Notes: generated from the letters alone by a model not told the origin. 64,000 bases of DNA from Belliella baltica DSM 15883 (GCF_000265405.1 NC_018010.1:2501501-2565500); one strand, 5' to 3'. Counted from the first letter of the stretch, positions 20,030 to 30,713 are shown. Made by a program: numbers and translations.

Positions 20030-23000
20030 TCAGTTGTTCCTAAAAGACTTATCAGGATAAGCAGGAGGACTTGGAACTGTTCTTGGGTCTTCTTTGATCA
20101 ATTCTTTCAAATGCTTGATTGCAGCATCTAATTGAGCATCCTTTCCTTCGAAAGTGGCTTTGGGTAAATTGATCACCTCTATATCTGGAATAAAACCTTC
20201 CCCTTCAATCAGCCACTCGCCCTCTTCTCCATACACACCCATCATAGGTGCCCTAGCTACACCATTGTCAGAAAGGGTATTGGAGCCGGAAAGCCAAACT
20301 TCCCCTCCCCAAGTTCTCGCTCCGATGGATTTGCCTAAATTCAACCTTCTAAAACCTTCGGCAAAAGCTTCCCCGTCTGATGCTGTAAATTCATCAACCA
20401 ACAACACAAGATGACCTCTGAAAGCATATTGCATGTTCCAATAGGGTTCTCCTTCTCTGTTTTTCCAATAAAAGAACGCTTCACGCATCAATTTTTCTAA
20501 GATAAAACTATCGATATTCCCACCTCTATTATTTCTTACATCAATGATCAATCCCGATTTTTTGAACTGTGGATAGAAATCTCTGTACCATTGGCTGATA
20601 TCAGAACCTGTCATTGCTCTCAGGTGAACGTATCCAATAGCTCCATCTGAAGCTTCTTCAGCGGCTAGTCTTCGTGAATATTCCCAATCATTATATCTCA
20701 AGTTTGACTCAGCTCTTGAATTCATCGGAATGATAATTCTATCTTCTAGCTTTGCTCCTTTTTCAGAAACCAAACTCAGTCTAACTTGCTGCCCAGCCTT
20801 ATCCCTCAAATAATAATTAATATCAGAAGCAGCCAATACTTCCTGACCATCAACATGAGTAATTACATCTCCAACATTGATTTGGATGTCGGGATGGGAG
20901 AGTGGTGACATTTCATCCGGATAGTCTGGATCACTTTGATAAATATAATCTACTTGAAACCCTTTCAACATTTCATTTTTGGAAAATCTTGCGCCTAAAA
21001 GACCAAGGTTGATCTGTTCATCTCCTCTCCTTAAATCTCCGCCACCAACACTTGTATGTAGCACACTCAATTCCCCAATTAATTCTCCAATTACATCTGA
21101 AAGTTCAGCTCTACTCGTCACTCTTTCAGCTAAAGGAAGATATTTTTCGTACATTTTGTCCCAATCCACTCCATGCATGTTTGGGTCATAATAGTAATCT
21201 CGCTCCATTCTCCATGCATCTCTGTATAACTGCCTCCAATCTTCTCTGGGATCAATTGAAAATTTCCAATTACTTAAATCCAATTTGCTCTCTGCCAAAT
21301 CACCAACTGGAGAAGTTTTGATCTCCACTACATGATGGTTGCTTCCAACAGTAATCAACATGTATTTATTATTAGCTGAAGTAACAAATCGACGAATATT
21401 GTCAGCAAATACTTTTTGTTCTACCTTAGAACTTAATGGCGTCATCATGATTGAATTCTTTCCACCTCCATTTGCCTCACTTTGGTAATAAAGTGCCTTG
21501 TCTGTCAAAACCAAATTGCTGTAATTTCCAGCTGGAACAGGCACTTCTCTCAATCGCTGCATCAAACCTTCCTCTTCTATCACAACTTGAACTTCACCCT
21601 CAGCTTTTTTCTCCTCTTTTTTTAATTCATGATTGTAATGAAAAGGTGAAACCAAGTCTTTTTTGAGAGAAATGTGATAGATTTTCATCTGCTTTTCCCA
21701 GAAAGGCTCAGGCTGTCTTGTTCCCCAAGGTGAATTTACCCTCGTTTCAAAATTCCTGTCAGACATGAAATAGATCCAGTTTCCATCTGTGCTCCATTGT
21801 GGATAGACGCTGTTTGCTCTGTCCGAAGTAATGGCAATATGTTTTTCTGAACTCACTTTAAAAGCGAAGATCTGATTAAAAGTATTGGATGCAGATTGAG
21901 AAAAAGCGATCCATTGGCTGTCAGGTGACCAAACAAAAGACCCGCTCACACCTTCTCGATTTGTGGAGGCTTTGACTTGCTTTCCTGAGGCCAAATCTAA
22001 AACCCATAAGTCTTTGTTCAAATCAGTAAAAGCTAGTTTTTTTACATCAGGTGATGGAGTAAGGTTAAATCTTAGTGTATTTCCATTACTGGTAATTTTC
22101 TTCCCAGTATCCAATCCTAAAGCATTGTACTGATGAATTTCAAATTCACCGCTTTCATCGGAAAACACAAAAATTTCCTTACCGTCTACTGAGAAGGTAG
22201 CATCTCTCAAGCGAACGCCATCTTTTCTATCTAATCTCACTCTTCTTCCTTGCTTTGTAGGGAAAATAAAAGATCTCCCTCTAGCTGTTAGAGCTACTTT
22301 GTCACCCTCATTACTTACAGAAATTCCAGTAATGTAACTTTCAGGATTGTCAACCCATTTCTCACGCATTTGGTCAAAGTCAGAATTCAAGGAAACAGCT
22401 AACTTCTGATCTTCACCACTTTTAATATCAAAAATATGGATATCAGCACCAACTCGATATGCGATTTTCCCTTCTGAAAATGAAGCTTCTCTCACATCAT
22501 AGTGCTCTTGTTGGGTATGTTGCTTCAAGTCTTCACCATCCACATTCATAGACCAAACATTCACTATCCCATCTCGGGAAGATAAAAAGTAAACACGGCC
22601 TTCATGATAAGTTGGGTGATGATCTTCACCTTTGTAATTCTTAGTAAGTTTAATGGCTTCTTCATCACCATTTGTATATTTCCAAACCTGTCTTGCTGTA
22701 CCTCCTTCATAACGCTTGGTGACGTTGTTATGAAATGTTGGTCTTACAAAAAAGTACGTGTTACCGTCATCCGAGAAACTCCCTTCCGCAGCCATTTCCA
22801 ATGGTAGTGTGGTACTTTTTCCCGTTTCAATATCAATGGTAATTGTATGAAGTCTAGGTAAAGTAGCATATTGATTGGTCACATAGGCCAATTCAGTGGC
22901 GGATTTCCACGCCGTTGGAACAGATGGGGAGGCCTCATAAGTCAATCTTTTCGGAATCCCTCCTTGGATAGGAATCAGATAAACTTCCGTTGGTCCTTCA

Positions 23001-23251
23001 TAGGAAGCAGCATAAGCAACCCATTTTCCATCAGGAGAAATTTTTGGAAAGCGCTCTTCTCCAGGATGTGTGGTTAACCTACTAGCTTGACCACCTTCAC
23101 TTGCTACTTTCCAAATATCACCTTCTGCCACAAAAACAATTACATCCCTGTGAATATCTGGATGCATATAATAACCTTGATTTTCCCGCGCAAAAAGCAC
23201 TGATAGCTGAAAGCAAACCAACAGCGTTAAGAGTAAAGATTTTAATTTCAT
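20030..23251 (-). CDS. Tricorn-like S41 family peptidase
   Basis: The 1073-residue exported protein has a signal peptide ending near residue 21 (LSVLFAREN). A six-bladed TolB-like propeller follows at about 25-300 (RFPKISPDGKWVAYAASYEG) and a second propeller at about 310-620. A C1 helical region with GELSVLHTS comes next, then a PDZ domain near 755-845 (VGDVITHVDGQEVL), and an S41 protease domain with VRNNRGGNIDS and the nucleophile Ser958 in FTASDGEAFAEGF. A Glu in GEEGEW completes the tricorn-type tetrad. Archaeal tricorn degrades peptides from the proteasome; exported Bacteroidetes versions probably clear periplasmic peptides. It is monocistronic and convergent with pgi. Confidence 0.93.
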   Translation of the reverse strand: MKLKSLLLTLLVCFQLSVLFARENQGYYMHPDIHRDVIVFVAEGDIWKVASEGGQASRLTTHPGEERFPKISPDGKWVAYAASYEGPTEVYLIPIQGGIPKRLTYEASPSVPTAWKSATELAYVTNQYATLPRLHTITIDIETGKSTTLPLEMAAEGSFSDDGNTYFFVRPTFHNNVTKRYEGGTARQVWKYTNGDEEAIKLTKNYKGEDHHPTYHEGRVYFLSSRDGIVNVWSMNVDGEDLKQHTQQEHYDVREASFSEGKIAYRVGADIHIFDIKSGEDQKLAVSLNSDFDQMREKWVDNPESYITGISVSNEGDKVALTARGRSFIFPTKQGRRVRLDRKDGVRLRDATFSVDGKEIFVFSDESGEFEIHQYNALGLDTGKKITSNGNTLRFNLTPSPDVKKLAFTDLNKDLWVLDLASGKQVKASTNREGVSGSFVWSPDSQWIAFSQSASNTFNQIFAFKVSSEKHIAITSDRANSVYPQWSTDGNWIYFMSDRNFETRVNSPWGTRQPEPFWEKQMKIYHISLKKDLVSPFHYNHELKKEEKKAEGEVQVVIEEEGLMQRLREVPVPAGNYSNLVLTDKALYYQSEANGGGKNSIMMTPLSSKVEQKVFADNIRRFVTSANNKYMLITVGSNHHVVEIKTSPVGDLAESKLDLSNWKFSIDPREDWRQLYRDAWRMERDYYYDPNMHGVDWDKMYEKYLPLAERVTSRAELSDVIGELIGELSVLHTSVGGGDLRRGDEQINLGLLGARFSKNEMLKGFQVDYIYQSDPDYPDEMSPLSHPDIQINVGDVITHVDGQEVLAASDINYYLRDKAGQQVRLSLVSEKGAKLEDRIIIPMNSRAESNLRYNDWEYSRRLAAEEASDGAIGYVHLRAMTGSDISQWYRDFYPQFKKSGLIIDVRNNRGGNIDSFILEKLMREAFFYWKNREGEPYWNMQYAFRGHLVLLVDEFTASDGEAFAEGFRRLNLGKSIGARTWGGEVWLSGSNTLSDNGVARAPMMGVYGEEGEWLIEGEGFIPDIEVINLPKATFEGKDAQLDAAIKHLKELIKEDPRTVPSPPAYPDKSFRNN

Positions 23252-23459
23252 ATTCTGAGGATGATTATTTGATTTTAAGTTTTTTGGCCTTAATACACAA
23301 GCCTTAAAATCAAAGATAATTATTCTCTTGAAAAAATTTCAATAGAATTTACAAGCGGTTTTTTATCTCCAAAAACGAAAATCTATATAATTTCGAGGCA
23401 CAAGATTGAGCGTTCTGAAAATCCGAAATTTCATCTATTTTCACTCTTCTTACTTTTGC

Positions 23460-24300
23460 TTTTATCTTTCCTTTATCCTCGGTGAAGCTCTGTGCCTCCT
23501 CTGCGGATCTCGGTGTAATTAAAAGATTTTTGATCTCTTTTTTCCTTTCTAATTTAACCCTGTCCCTAATCAGTTAAGCACATAACCAATTAACCCTTTT
23601 AACCTTTTAATCTCTTAAACTTTCTAACCAATTACCCATTTACTCAATTGTCCAATCCCTAGTTAACAAATCACTTCAATAACTCAATTCAACCTTTTGC
23701 GTTCTTTGCCCCTTACCGCCCTTAGCGAGAACACTTAACCTTTCTCCTTTTCCTTATTCTTTTTCAAATAACCAACCAAAGTTTAATCGTTTAATTGCTT
23801 ATTTGTTTAACTGAATCTCTCAAACAGCACATCAATTAAGCAAATAACCAAATAAGCAAATAACCACTTCGAGTCCTTTGTGTTCCTTCGCGCTCTTTGT
23901 GGCCAAAAAAATAACCCTTTTCCCTTTAATCTATTTTAACCCTTTAATCTCTTACACCTTCTAACCAATTACTCAGTTATTCAATTACCCAATTCCCTTA
24001 GTTAACGAATCACTTAATTAACTCAGTCAACTCAATTCAACCTTTTGCGTTCTTTGCTCCTTACCGCCCTTAGCGAGAACACTTAACCTTTCTCCTTTTC
24101 CCTATTTTTTTTCAAATAACCAACTAAAGTTTAATCGTTTAATTGCTTATTTGTTTAACTGAATCTCTCAAACAGCACATCAATTAAGCAAATAACCAAA
24201 TAACCACTTCGAGCCCTTTGTGCTTCTTCGCGCTCTTTGTGGCCAAAAAAATAACCCTTTCCCCTTTAACCTCTTTTAACCTAATTAACCAATTAACCCA
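23460..24300. repeat. Duplicated repeat block, two 262-264 bp copies
   Basis: Two nearly identical copies at 23662-23923 and 24001-24264 begin GTTAAC(A/G)AATCACTT and end with GTGGCCAAAAAAATAACCC. Each contains the phrase TTTGCGTTCTTTGC-CCTTACCGCCCTTAGCGAGAAC and a hairpin formed by GTTTAATTGCTTATTTG and CAAATAACCAAATAAGC words. A CACAGAG-type right arm lies just before them (about 23480-23520). No gene is visible between 23252 and 24388. Confidence 0.75.
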
Positions 24301-24388
24301 ATAACCATATAACCAAAATATCTAAATATTTCCTTTGCTATTTATATTCAAGCGAGTACTTTTGTTACTCGGTATTCGAAATCTTTTC

Positions 24389-24901
24389 ATGTTAGAATCT
24401 TTGATCACTTCCAAGACTAGACTGAAACTTTTAATTAAGTTTTTTAGCAACCCTAAAAATCAAGGACATTTGCGAGGTCTTGCCGATGAATTTGGAGAAT
24501 CTACGAACGCCATAAGAAAAGAATTGAATAACCTGTCTGAAGCAGGTTATTTGCTTAAAGTGGCTGATAAAAACAAAATCGATTACCAAGCCAATATTCA
24601 CCATCCTTTCTTTTCCAATATCCAAGACCTGATAAGAAAATATTTAGGCCTTGACAAACTCTTGGCAACAGTTTTGGAGAGAATGGGAAAAGTTTATCAA
24701 GTAGCTCTTGTAGGCGATTATGCCAGAGGTATTGACTCAGGTATCATTGAGGTTCAAATTACAGGTTGCGATTTGAATGAAGAGTATTTGGAAACCATCT
24801 CAGACAAACTTCAGAATTTGATTCATAAAAAAGTAAGCTTTAAAATACAACAAAATATCACCGATCCAGAAGCACTCTTGATCTATCAAATACAGGACTG
24901 A
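24389..24901 (+). CDS. Winged-helix regulator with a C-terminal nucleotidyltransferase-like domain
   Basis: The 170-residue protein starts at the ATG of MLESLITSKTRLKLL; an in-frame ATG 18 codons upstream lacks support. Residues 1-65 form an ArsR-like winged helix (TSKTRLKLLIKFFSNP, then LADEFGESTNAIRKELNNLSEAGYL). The rest resembles a degenerate minimal nucleotidyltransferase domain (VYQVALVGDYARGIDSGIIEVQITG), with only one of the usual catalytic acidic residues clear. Proteins of this type are frequent at the head of Bacteroidetes polysaccharide loci. As the first gene of the long + strand capsule region it may regulate the locus; this is inference from position. Confidence 0.7.
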   Translation: MLESLITSKTRLKLLIKFFSNPKNQGHLRGLADEFGESTNAIRKELNNLSEAGYLLKVADKNKIDYQANIHHPFFSNIQDLIRKYLGLDKLLATVLERMGKVYQVALVGDYARGIDSGIIEVQITGCDLNEEYLETISDKLQNLIHKKVSFKIQQNITDPEALLIYQIQD

Positions 24902-25072
24902 TTTTTTTCCTATCTTCCTGTTTCTTATTAGCCCCTCCCGCTAGGCACTCCTGTGACCGACCGGGCGAAGCTGTTACCACTTATTGAAAATTAACCACGG
25001 ATTATTCGAATTTAACTAATTAACCTATTTTAATATTTTGTAAACTCAATATGATATTCATCGGATATAAAT

Positions 25073-25444
25073 ATGGGTTTAATCTATAAAAATGAATCAT
25101 ACAACATCATAGGAGCTGCCATGGAAGTTCATAAAGAACTAGGTAAGGGATTTTTGGAAAGTGTATATCAAGAAGCACTTGAAATTGAACTTGCTGCATA
25201 TAAAATTCCATATTTAAGGGAAGCATCACTTCCAATTGACTATAAAAATAGAATGCTTTCTAAATATTTTGTTGCAGATTTCATTTGCTACGATAAAATA
25301 ATTTTGGAACTGAAAGCGATATCTGAACTGTCACCTGAACATACTTCTCAAATATTCAATTATTTAAAAGCAACAGGATTTAAGTTAGGGATTCTAATAA
25401 ATTTCGGTGCTTTGTCATTAGAATATAAAAGGATTGTTTTGTAA
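25073..25444 (+). CDS. GxxExxY protein, copy 1 (PD-(D/E)XK-like)
   Basis: The 123-residue protein carries the family motif G26-F-L-E29-S-V-Y32, followed by a nuclease-like triad of Asp69 (VADF) and Glu79-x-Lys81 (LELKA). The family is assigned to the PD-(D/E)XK superfamily, but its biological role is unknown. It is the most divergent of three copies in this window (others at 29817 and 45510). All three stand alone inside repeat-rich spacers of the capsule locus, not in an obvious operon. The distance to the exporter gene downstream is 459 bases. Confidence 0.82.
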   Translation: MGLIYKNESYNIIGAAMEVHKELGKGFLESVYQEALEIELAAYKIPYLREASLPIDYKNRMLSKYFVADFICYDKIILELKAISELSPEHTSQIFNYLKATGFKLGILINFGALSLEYKRIVL

Positions 25445-25481
25445 GTAAGATATTTAGTCAATAGTCTACTTTAGCATAATT

Positions 25482-25870
25482 CCCGAGCTTCAGCTCAATT
25501 AATAAATAAAAAAACCAAGGAGTTCAATCAAAAACATTGGGCATCCAAGAGCAAAAAATCAAATACCTCCATAATTCGTACAATTCAAATAATTCGTGGT
25601 CACCGTTTCGTATAATCCCCGAGCTTCAGCTCAAATAATTTATAAATAACCAATTAGTTCAATTGTTAGCTTGAAGCATCCAAAATCAAAAGTCAAACTT
25701 CCTAAAAATTCGTACAATTCGAATAATTCGTGGTCACCGTTTCGTATAATCCCCGAGCTTCAGCTCAATTAATTTCATCGGTGGTTTCTCAGTTTTACTT
25801 ATATTTAATTGATTAATCCATCTTATAGCCTGACTTTAAAAAATTCGCATAATCATAATAATTCGTGGTC
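25482..25870. repeat. Three-copy spacer repeat with GAGCTTCAGCTC core
   Basis: The phrase TCCCCGAGCTTCAGCTCAA recurs at about 25480, 25616 and 25750, a period near 135 bases. Each copy is followed by AATAACCAATTAGTTCAA-like text and ATTCGTGGTCACCGTTTCG. The core contains the inverted repeat GAGCT-TC-AGCTC. The last ATTCGTGGTC runs into the 5' side of the exporter gene. Confidence 0.75.
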
Positions 25871-25903
25871 AAATCATTTCCCATGCCCTTATCAAATAAT
25901 TCT

Positions 25904-28498
25904 ATGTTAAAAAAATACTTCCTCCCACTTTTGTTTTTCTTTATACAAAGTATCGTGGTAGCTCAATCCATCTCTGATATTGGTTCTATTAAAGTAGATA
26001 ACCTTTCTGATGCTCAAGTGGAAGAGTTGATAAAGAGATCGGAGTCTTCAGGCATGAACGAACAACAGCTTTTCGCTTTGGCTCGCGAACGTGGGATGCC
26101 TGCTGGTGAAATTTCCAAACTCCAACAGCGAATTTCTGCTATTAGAAGTGGAAGAAGATTCTCAAAAGAGGATACTCAAGAGAAAAGGACTCAGGGCAGA
26201 CAAGTGGAAGGAATGGATGAAGACTTCGGGTTTGATTTTGAAGAAAATAGGTATGAAGACCCTTATAAAAATCTAACTCCATTACAAAAGAAAATCTTTG
26301 GTTATACACTATTTCATAACAAAGAACTCAATTTTAACCCAAGCCTTAATATACCTACACCTCAAAATTATTCTATCGGTGGGGGAGACCAACTCTTGAT
26401 TGATATTTATGGTGCTTCTTCTCAATCTTATGACCTACAAGTAAGCCCAGAGGGAAGAATCCTTATTCCTAATGTTGGCCCAATTCAGGTAGGAGGTTCT
26501 ACAATCTCAGCTGCAACTTCAAGAATTAAATTAGCCTTGACTAAAATCTATTCAGGTCTTGCAGGAAGTGACCCGAATACTTATATGGAATTGAGATTGG
26601 GAGATATCCGAACCGTCAACATTGCAATGGCAGGTGAACTGAATAAACCGGGTAATTATACTTTACCTTCATTTTCTTCACCTTTTAATGCGCTATTTGC
26701 AGCAGGAGGACCAAACGAAAATGGTTCTTTTAGACATATTCAAGTATATAGAGACAGCAAGCTTCTCACTGAAATTGATATTTATGATTTTATTATCAAG
26801 GGGCAAAATACTTCAAATATCACCCTCAGAGATAATGACGTGATAATCGTTCCACCAGTGAGAAATAGAGTCGAAATCATGGGGCCGGTAAGAAGAGAAG
26901 GACTATTCGAAGTGAAATCTAGGGAAACCATAGCAGATATTATAGCCTTCGCAGGTGGATTTAAATCTGAAGCTTATAAAGAAAGGTTGACAGTGACCCG
27001 GAAAACAGATGCTGAATTCAAAGTAGAAGATGTTGATGTGGTCAATTTCGAATTATTTATGCCTCAGGATGGAGATGTATTTAGAGTTGGACAAATTTTG
27101 AATAGATTCGAAAATAGAGTTCAAGCATCTGGTGCACTGATGCGACCAGGAATTTTCGCCTTAGAGGAGGGGATGACCCTTACCCAGCTGATTTCCAAAG
27201 CAGATGGGCTAAGGGAAGATGCGTTCCTCAATAGAGCAACGTTATATAGAACCAAAGCAGATTTTTCCCTTGAAATTTTACCTATTAATATTAAAGCTGT
27301 TGTTAATGGTGAGGCTGATGACGTAACCTTACGTAGAGAGGATGTTCTAAATATCCCCAGTATTTATGATCTAAGGGAAGAATATTATATTAAAATTTCT
27401 GGTGATGTCAATAAGCCTGGAGCATTTCCTTATGGTGAAAACATGAAAGTAGCAGATCTCGTTTTGAAAGCTGGAGGCTTTAAGGAATCAGCTTCCTCTT
27501 CGCAAATAGAAATTGCAAGGAGAGTCAAAGATGATATATCTGGCAAATTAGCAGAAATAATTAGAATAGATATCGATAAGGATTTGAGAATAAGTGGTCA
27601 AAATGCAGACCTAATTTTGCAGCCTTTTGATCATGTCATTATTCGTAGAAGCCCTGGATTCCAAAGAGAAAAATTAGTCAGTGTAGAAGGTGAGGTTTTC
27701 TTTCCTGGAGAATATGCATTATCAAATACAAATGAAAAAATATCTGATATACTCAAACGAGCGGGTGGTCTAAATCAGTTCGCATACGCGAAAGGTGCAA
27801 CACTCATTAGAAAAAATGAATTCTATAATTCACCTAGTGAAAACGAAATCAAAAATCAAAACCTTACCTCTGTAAAATCCAGTATTGCTAGAGACAGTTT
27901 AGACAGAACAGAGTTTGATAAAATCCTACTTGAAAGAATTGATGAGAAGATTGAAGAAAAAGGAAGTGATCAGGCCAATAAAAAAGGTGGCTTGATTTCA
28001 GATGATTTCAGAAGACAAACTATTCAAACCATTGCTGAGAGAGACTCTGGAAATATTGAAATAAAAACAACAGAAATGGTTGGGATTGACCTGCAAGCTA
28101 TTATAACTAACCCAGGTGGAGCCAATGATCTTATTCTGCAGGAAGGGGATGTCATCTCTATTCCTAAAGAATTGCAGACGGTAAGAATGCGTGGAGAAGT
28201 ACTATTTCCTACCACAGCTAGATACAGAGACAGATCAGGTTTCAAAAACTACATTTCCAGAGCAGGTGGATTTACAGAAAGTTCTAGAAAAGACCGATCT
28301 TATGTTGTTTATGCCAATGGGGATGTTCAAAGAACAAGAAAAGTTCTTTTCTTTAATTTTTATCCTCATATAGAACCTGGAGCAGAAATCATCGTCCCTC
28401 GCAAGCCAGACAGAGAACCACTCTCCGCCCAAGGTTGGATTGGCCTCGGCACCAGCCTCGCCACCCTAGCACTCCTAATCAATAACCTAACACGATAA
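25904..28498 (+). CDS. Polysaccharide export protein with multiple SLBB domains (Wza-like)
   Basis: The 864-residue protein starts at the ATG that gives a clean signal peptide (MLKKYFLPLLFFFIQSIVVA). A GTG 13 codons upstream lies within a spacer repeat and is rejected. A helical N-terminal region is followed by a polysaccharide export (PES) domain (YSIGGGDQLLIDIYGASS, then VSPEGRILIPNVGPIQVGG). At least five SLBB-like repeats follow (VNIAMAGELNKPGNYTLPS, VQASGALMRPGIFALEEG, IKISGDVNKPGAFPYGEN, VSVEGEVFFPGEYALSN, VRMRGEVLFPTTARY). A C-terminal helix precedes NNLTR. It should form the outer-membrane or periplasmic channel for capsule export, working with the Wzz-like protein at 30714. Confidence 0.93.
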   Translation: MLKKYFLPLLFFFIQSIVVAQSISDIGSIKVDNLSDAQVEELIKRSESSGMNEQQLFALARERGMPAGEISKLQQRISAIRSGRRFSKEDTQEKRTQGRQVEGMDEDFGFDFEENRYEDPYKNLTPLQKKIFGYTLFHNKELNFNPSLNIPTPQNYSIGGGDQLLIDIYGASSQSYDLQVSPEGRILIPNVGPIQVGGSTISAATSRIKLALTKIYSGLAGSDPNTYMELRLGDIRTVNIAMAGELNKPGNYTLPSFSSPFNALFAAGGPNENGSFRHIQVYRDSKLLTEIDIYDFIIKGQNTSNITLRDNDVIIVPPVRNRVEIMGPVRREGLFEVKSRETIADIIAFAGGFKSEAYKERLTVTRKTDAEFKVEDVDVVNFELFMPQDGDVFRVGQILNRFENRVQASGALMRPGIFALEEGMTLTQLISKADGLREDAFLNRATLYRTKADFSLEILPINIKAVVNGEADDVTLRREDVLNIPSIYDLREEYYIKISGDVNKPGAFPYGENMKVADLVLKAGGFKESASSSQIEIARRVKDDISGKLAEIIRIDIDKDLRISGQNADLILQPFDHVIIRRSPGFQREKLVSVEGEVFFPGEYALSNTNEKISDILKRAGGLNQFAYAKGATLIRKNEFYNSPSENEIKNQNLTSVKSSIARDSLDRTEFDKILLERIDEKIEEKGSDQANKKGGLISDDFRRQTIQTIAERDSGNIEIKTTEMVGIDLQAIITNPGGANDLILQEGDVISIPKELQTVRMRGEVLFPTTARYRDRSGFKNYISRAGGFTESSRKDRSYVVYANGDVQRTRKVLFFNFYPHIEPGAEIIVPRKPDREPLSAQGWIGLGTSLATLALLINNLTR

Positions 28499-28528
28499 GT
28501 TCTTCGTGTTTACCTCCCGAAGGCCTGC

Positions 28529-28588
28529 CCCGCAGAATTGCGGGGGGATGGCCTGCCTCCAGTAGGCCTGCCCCGCAGAATTGCGGGG
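28529..28588. repeat. Tandem GC-rich hairpins
   Basis: CCCCGCA-GAAT-TGCGGGG occurs twice (28529-28546 and 28571-28588), each preceded by GGCCTG and followed by GGATGG. It sits between the exporter stop codon and the first CACAAAG hairpin and could act as a transcription attenuator. Related GC inserts occur at about 24935, 37760 and 59300. Confidence 0.7.
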
Positions 28589-28595
28589 GGATGGT

Positions 28596-29800
28596 TCCAA
28601 AAATAAAAAAGCGACACAAAGCTCCCAAAGTCCCTCAAAGCACACTAAAATAATCCTTTGAGATCTTAGTGCTCCTTAGAGCTCTTCGTGTCCCATAAGA
28701 AAAAATAAAGCGACACAAAACTCACCAAGTTCCTCAAAGCACACAAAAAATATCTTTGAGCTCTTAGTGCCTCTTAGAGTTCTTAGTGTCCCAAAAAAAA
28801 GAAAAGCGTCACAAAGCTCACCAAGTTCCACAAAGCACACAAAAAAGTAATTCATTGTGCTCTTTGAGCTTCTTAGAGATCTTTGTGTTCCAAAAAATAA
28901 AAGCGACACAAAACTCACCAAGTTCCTCAAAGCACACAAAAAATATCTTTGAGGTCTTTGTGCTACTTTGAGCTCTTAGTGTCCCAAAAAAAAGAAAAGC
29001 GCCACAAAGCTCACCAAGTTCCACAAAGTACACAAAAAAGTAATTCATTGTGCTCTTTGTGCTTATTCGAGTGTTTTGTGTTCCAAAAAATAAAAGCGAC
29101 ACAAAGCCCACCAAGTCCCTCAAAGCACACTAAAATAATCCTTTGAGATCTTAGTGCTCCTTAGAGCTCTTCGTGTCCCATAAGAAAAAATAAAGCGACA
29201 CAAAACTCACCAAGTTCCTCAAAGCACACAAAAAATATCTTTGAGGTCTTTGTGCTACTTTGAGCTCTTAGTGTCCCAAAAAAAAGAAAAGCGCCACAAA
29301 GCCCACCAAGTCCCTCAAAGCACACTAAAATAATCCTTTGAGATCTTAGTGCTCCTTAGAGCTCTTCGTGTCCCATAAGAAAAAATAAAGCGACACAAAA
29401 CTCACCAAGTTCCTCAAAGCACACAAAAAATATCTTTGAGGTCTTTGTGCTACTTTGAGCTCTTAGTGTCCCAAAAAAAAGAAAAGCGCCACAAAGCTCA
29501 CCAAGTTCCACAAAGCCCACAAAGTCAATCTTAGAGTTCTTTGTGCTCCTTAGAGAGCTTAGTGTTCAAAAAAAAGAAAAAGCGACACAAAGCCCACCAA
29601 GTTCCACAAAGTACACAAAAAAGTAATTCATTGTGCTCTTTGAGCTTCTTAGAGATCTTTGTGTTCCAAAAAATAAAGCGACACAAAACTCACCAAGTTC
29701 CTCAAAGCACACAAAAAATATCTTTGAGCTCTTAGTGCCTCTTAGAGCTCTTAGTGTCCCAAAAAAAAGAAAAGCGCCACAAAGCTCACCAATCTTCACA
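28596..29800. repeat. CACAAAG hairpin array, block 1a (about 12 units)
   Basis: Units of about 97-100 bases are repeated in the same orientation. Each begins AAAGCG(A/T)CACAAAG and continues with CTCAC(C)AAG and CCTCAAAGCACAC words. After an AT-rich loop, TTTGAG(A/C)TCTTAGTGC and CTTAGAG-TTCTTTGTGTCCC form the opposing arm. The arms pair imperfectly over about 36 bases. Apparent reading frames here (rich in KRHKAHQVPQSTQK) exist only because the units lack stops in some frames. Confidence 0.88.
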
Positions 29801-29816
29801 AATTCAAAAAAAAATC

Positions 29817-30203
29817 ATGTTTCCTTTATCTCTAGATACCGAAGACCTTGCACATACCACTATTGGTTGCGCAATTGAAGTTCATAGAAATTTAGGTCCA
29901 GGATTATTGGAGTCAACTTATCAAAAATGTCTTAAATACGAATTAGGTAAAGTTGGACTTCTGGTTGAAGAAGAAGTATTACTGCCTTTAAAATATAAAG
30001 AAATTGAACTTGAAAAAGCATATCGAATTGATATGATCATTGAAAATAGGTTGATCATTGAAAATAAGACAGTAGAAAAAATAACCGATGTGCATAAAGC
30101 TCAACTTTTAACATATTTAAAGCTTACAGAAAACAAACTGGGTTTGATTATTAATTGGAAGTCCAAAATTTTAAAAGGTAACATCAAAAGAGTAATCCTA
30201 TAA
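29817..30203 (+). CDS. GxxExxY protein, copy 2, embedded in the hairpin array
   Basis: The 128-residue protein starts at MFPLSLDTED, just after the last CACAAAG unit; the longer frame upstream is repeat sequence. The motif is G29-L-L-E32-S-T-Y35. The nuclease-like residues are Asp72 (YRIDMI) and Glu82-N-Lys84 (IENKTVE), where most relatives have ELK. It closely resembles copy 3 at 45510. Hairpin repeats lie on both sides, so the gene looks inserted into, or carried by, the array. Function is unknown. Confidence 0.85.
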   Translation: MFPLSLDTEDLAHTTIGCAIEVHRNLGPGLLESTYQKCLKYELGKVGLLVEEEVLLPLKYKEIELEKAYRIDMIIENRLIIENKTVEKITDVHKAQLLTYLKLTENKLGLIINWKSKILKGNIKRVIL

Positions 30204-30229
30204 AGATATTATAATAAAATCATCCCAAA

Positions 30230-30705
30230 AAAAAATAAGCGACACAAAGCCCACCAAGTTCCACAAAGCGCACAATGTCAATTTTAATGTTCTTTGAGTT
30301 TCTTTGTACTCTTAGTGTTCCCAAACAAAAGCTACATAGGAGTAAACAAAATTAATACTTAGAGCTCTTTATGCTCCTTAGAGTTCATTGTGTTCCAAAA
30401 AAAATTAAGCGTCACAAAAATCACTAAGTTCCTCAAAGCACACCAAAAAATTCTTCGAGATCTTCGTGTCTCTTAGAGTTCTTAGTGTCCCAAAAAAAAG
30501 AAAAGCGTCACAAAACTCCCAAAGTCCCTCAAAGCACACAAAAAATATCTTTGAGGTCTTTGTGCTACTTTGAGCTCTTAGTGTCCCAAAAAAAAGAAAA
30601 GCGTCACAAACTCCCAAAGTCCCTCAAAGCACAATAAAATAATTCTTTGAGGTCTTTGTGCTCCTTCGAGCTCTTCGTGTCCCAAAAAATAAGCGTCTCA
30701 AAAAA
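30230..30705. repeat. CACAAAG hairpin array, block 1b (about 5 units)
   Basis: The array resumes after the GxxExxY gene with AAGCGACACAAAG at about 30238. It continues through four or five further units up to TTCGTGTCCCAAAAAATAAG at about 30676-30695, only some 20 bases before the Wzz start codon. Confidence 0.85.
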
Positions 30706-30713
30706 ACAAATCT

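Noticed and set aside
25865..25903. GTG start for the SLBB exporter
   Set aside because: The GTG lies in the ATTCGTGGTC spacer repeat, and starting at 25904 gives a clean signal peptide.
28676..30617. Overlapping open frames on both strands with KRHKAHQVPQSTQK or FFGTLRALRGTK repeats
   Set aside because: They follow the period of the hairpin repeat, occur on both strands at once and lack any start signal or family resemblance; they are open only because the units have no stop in those frames.
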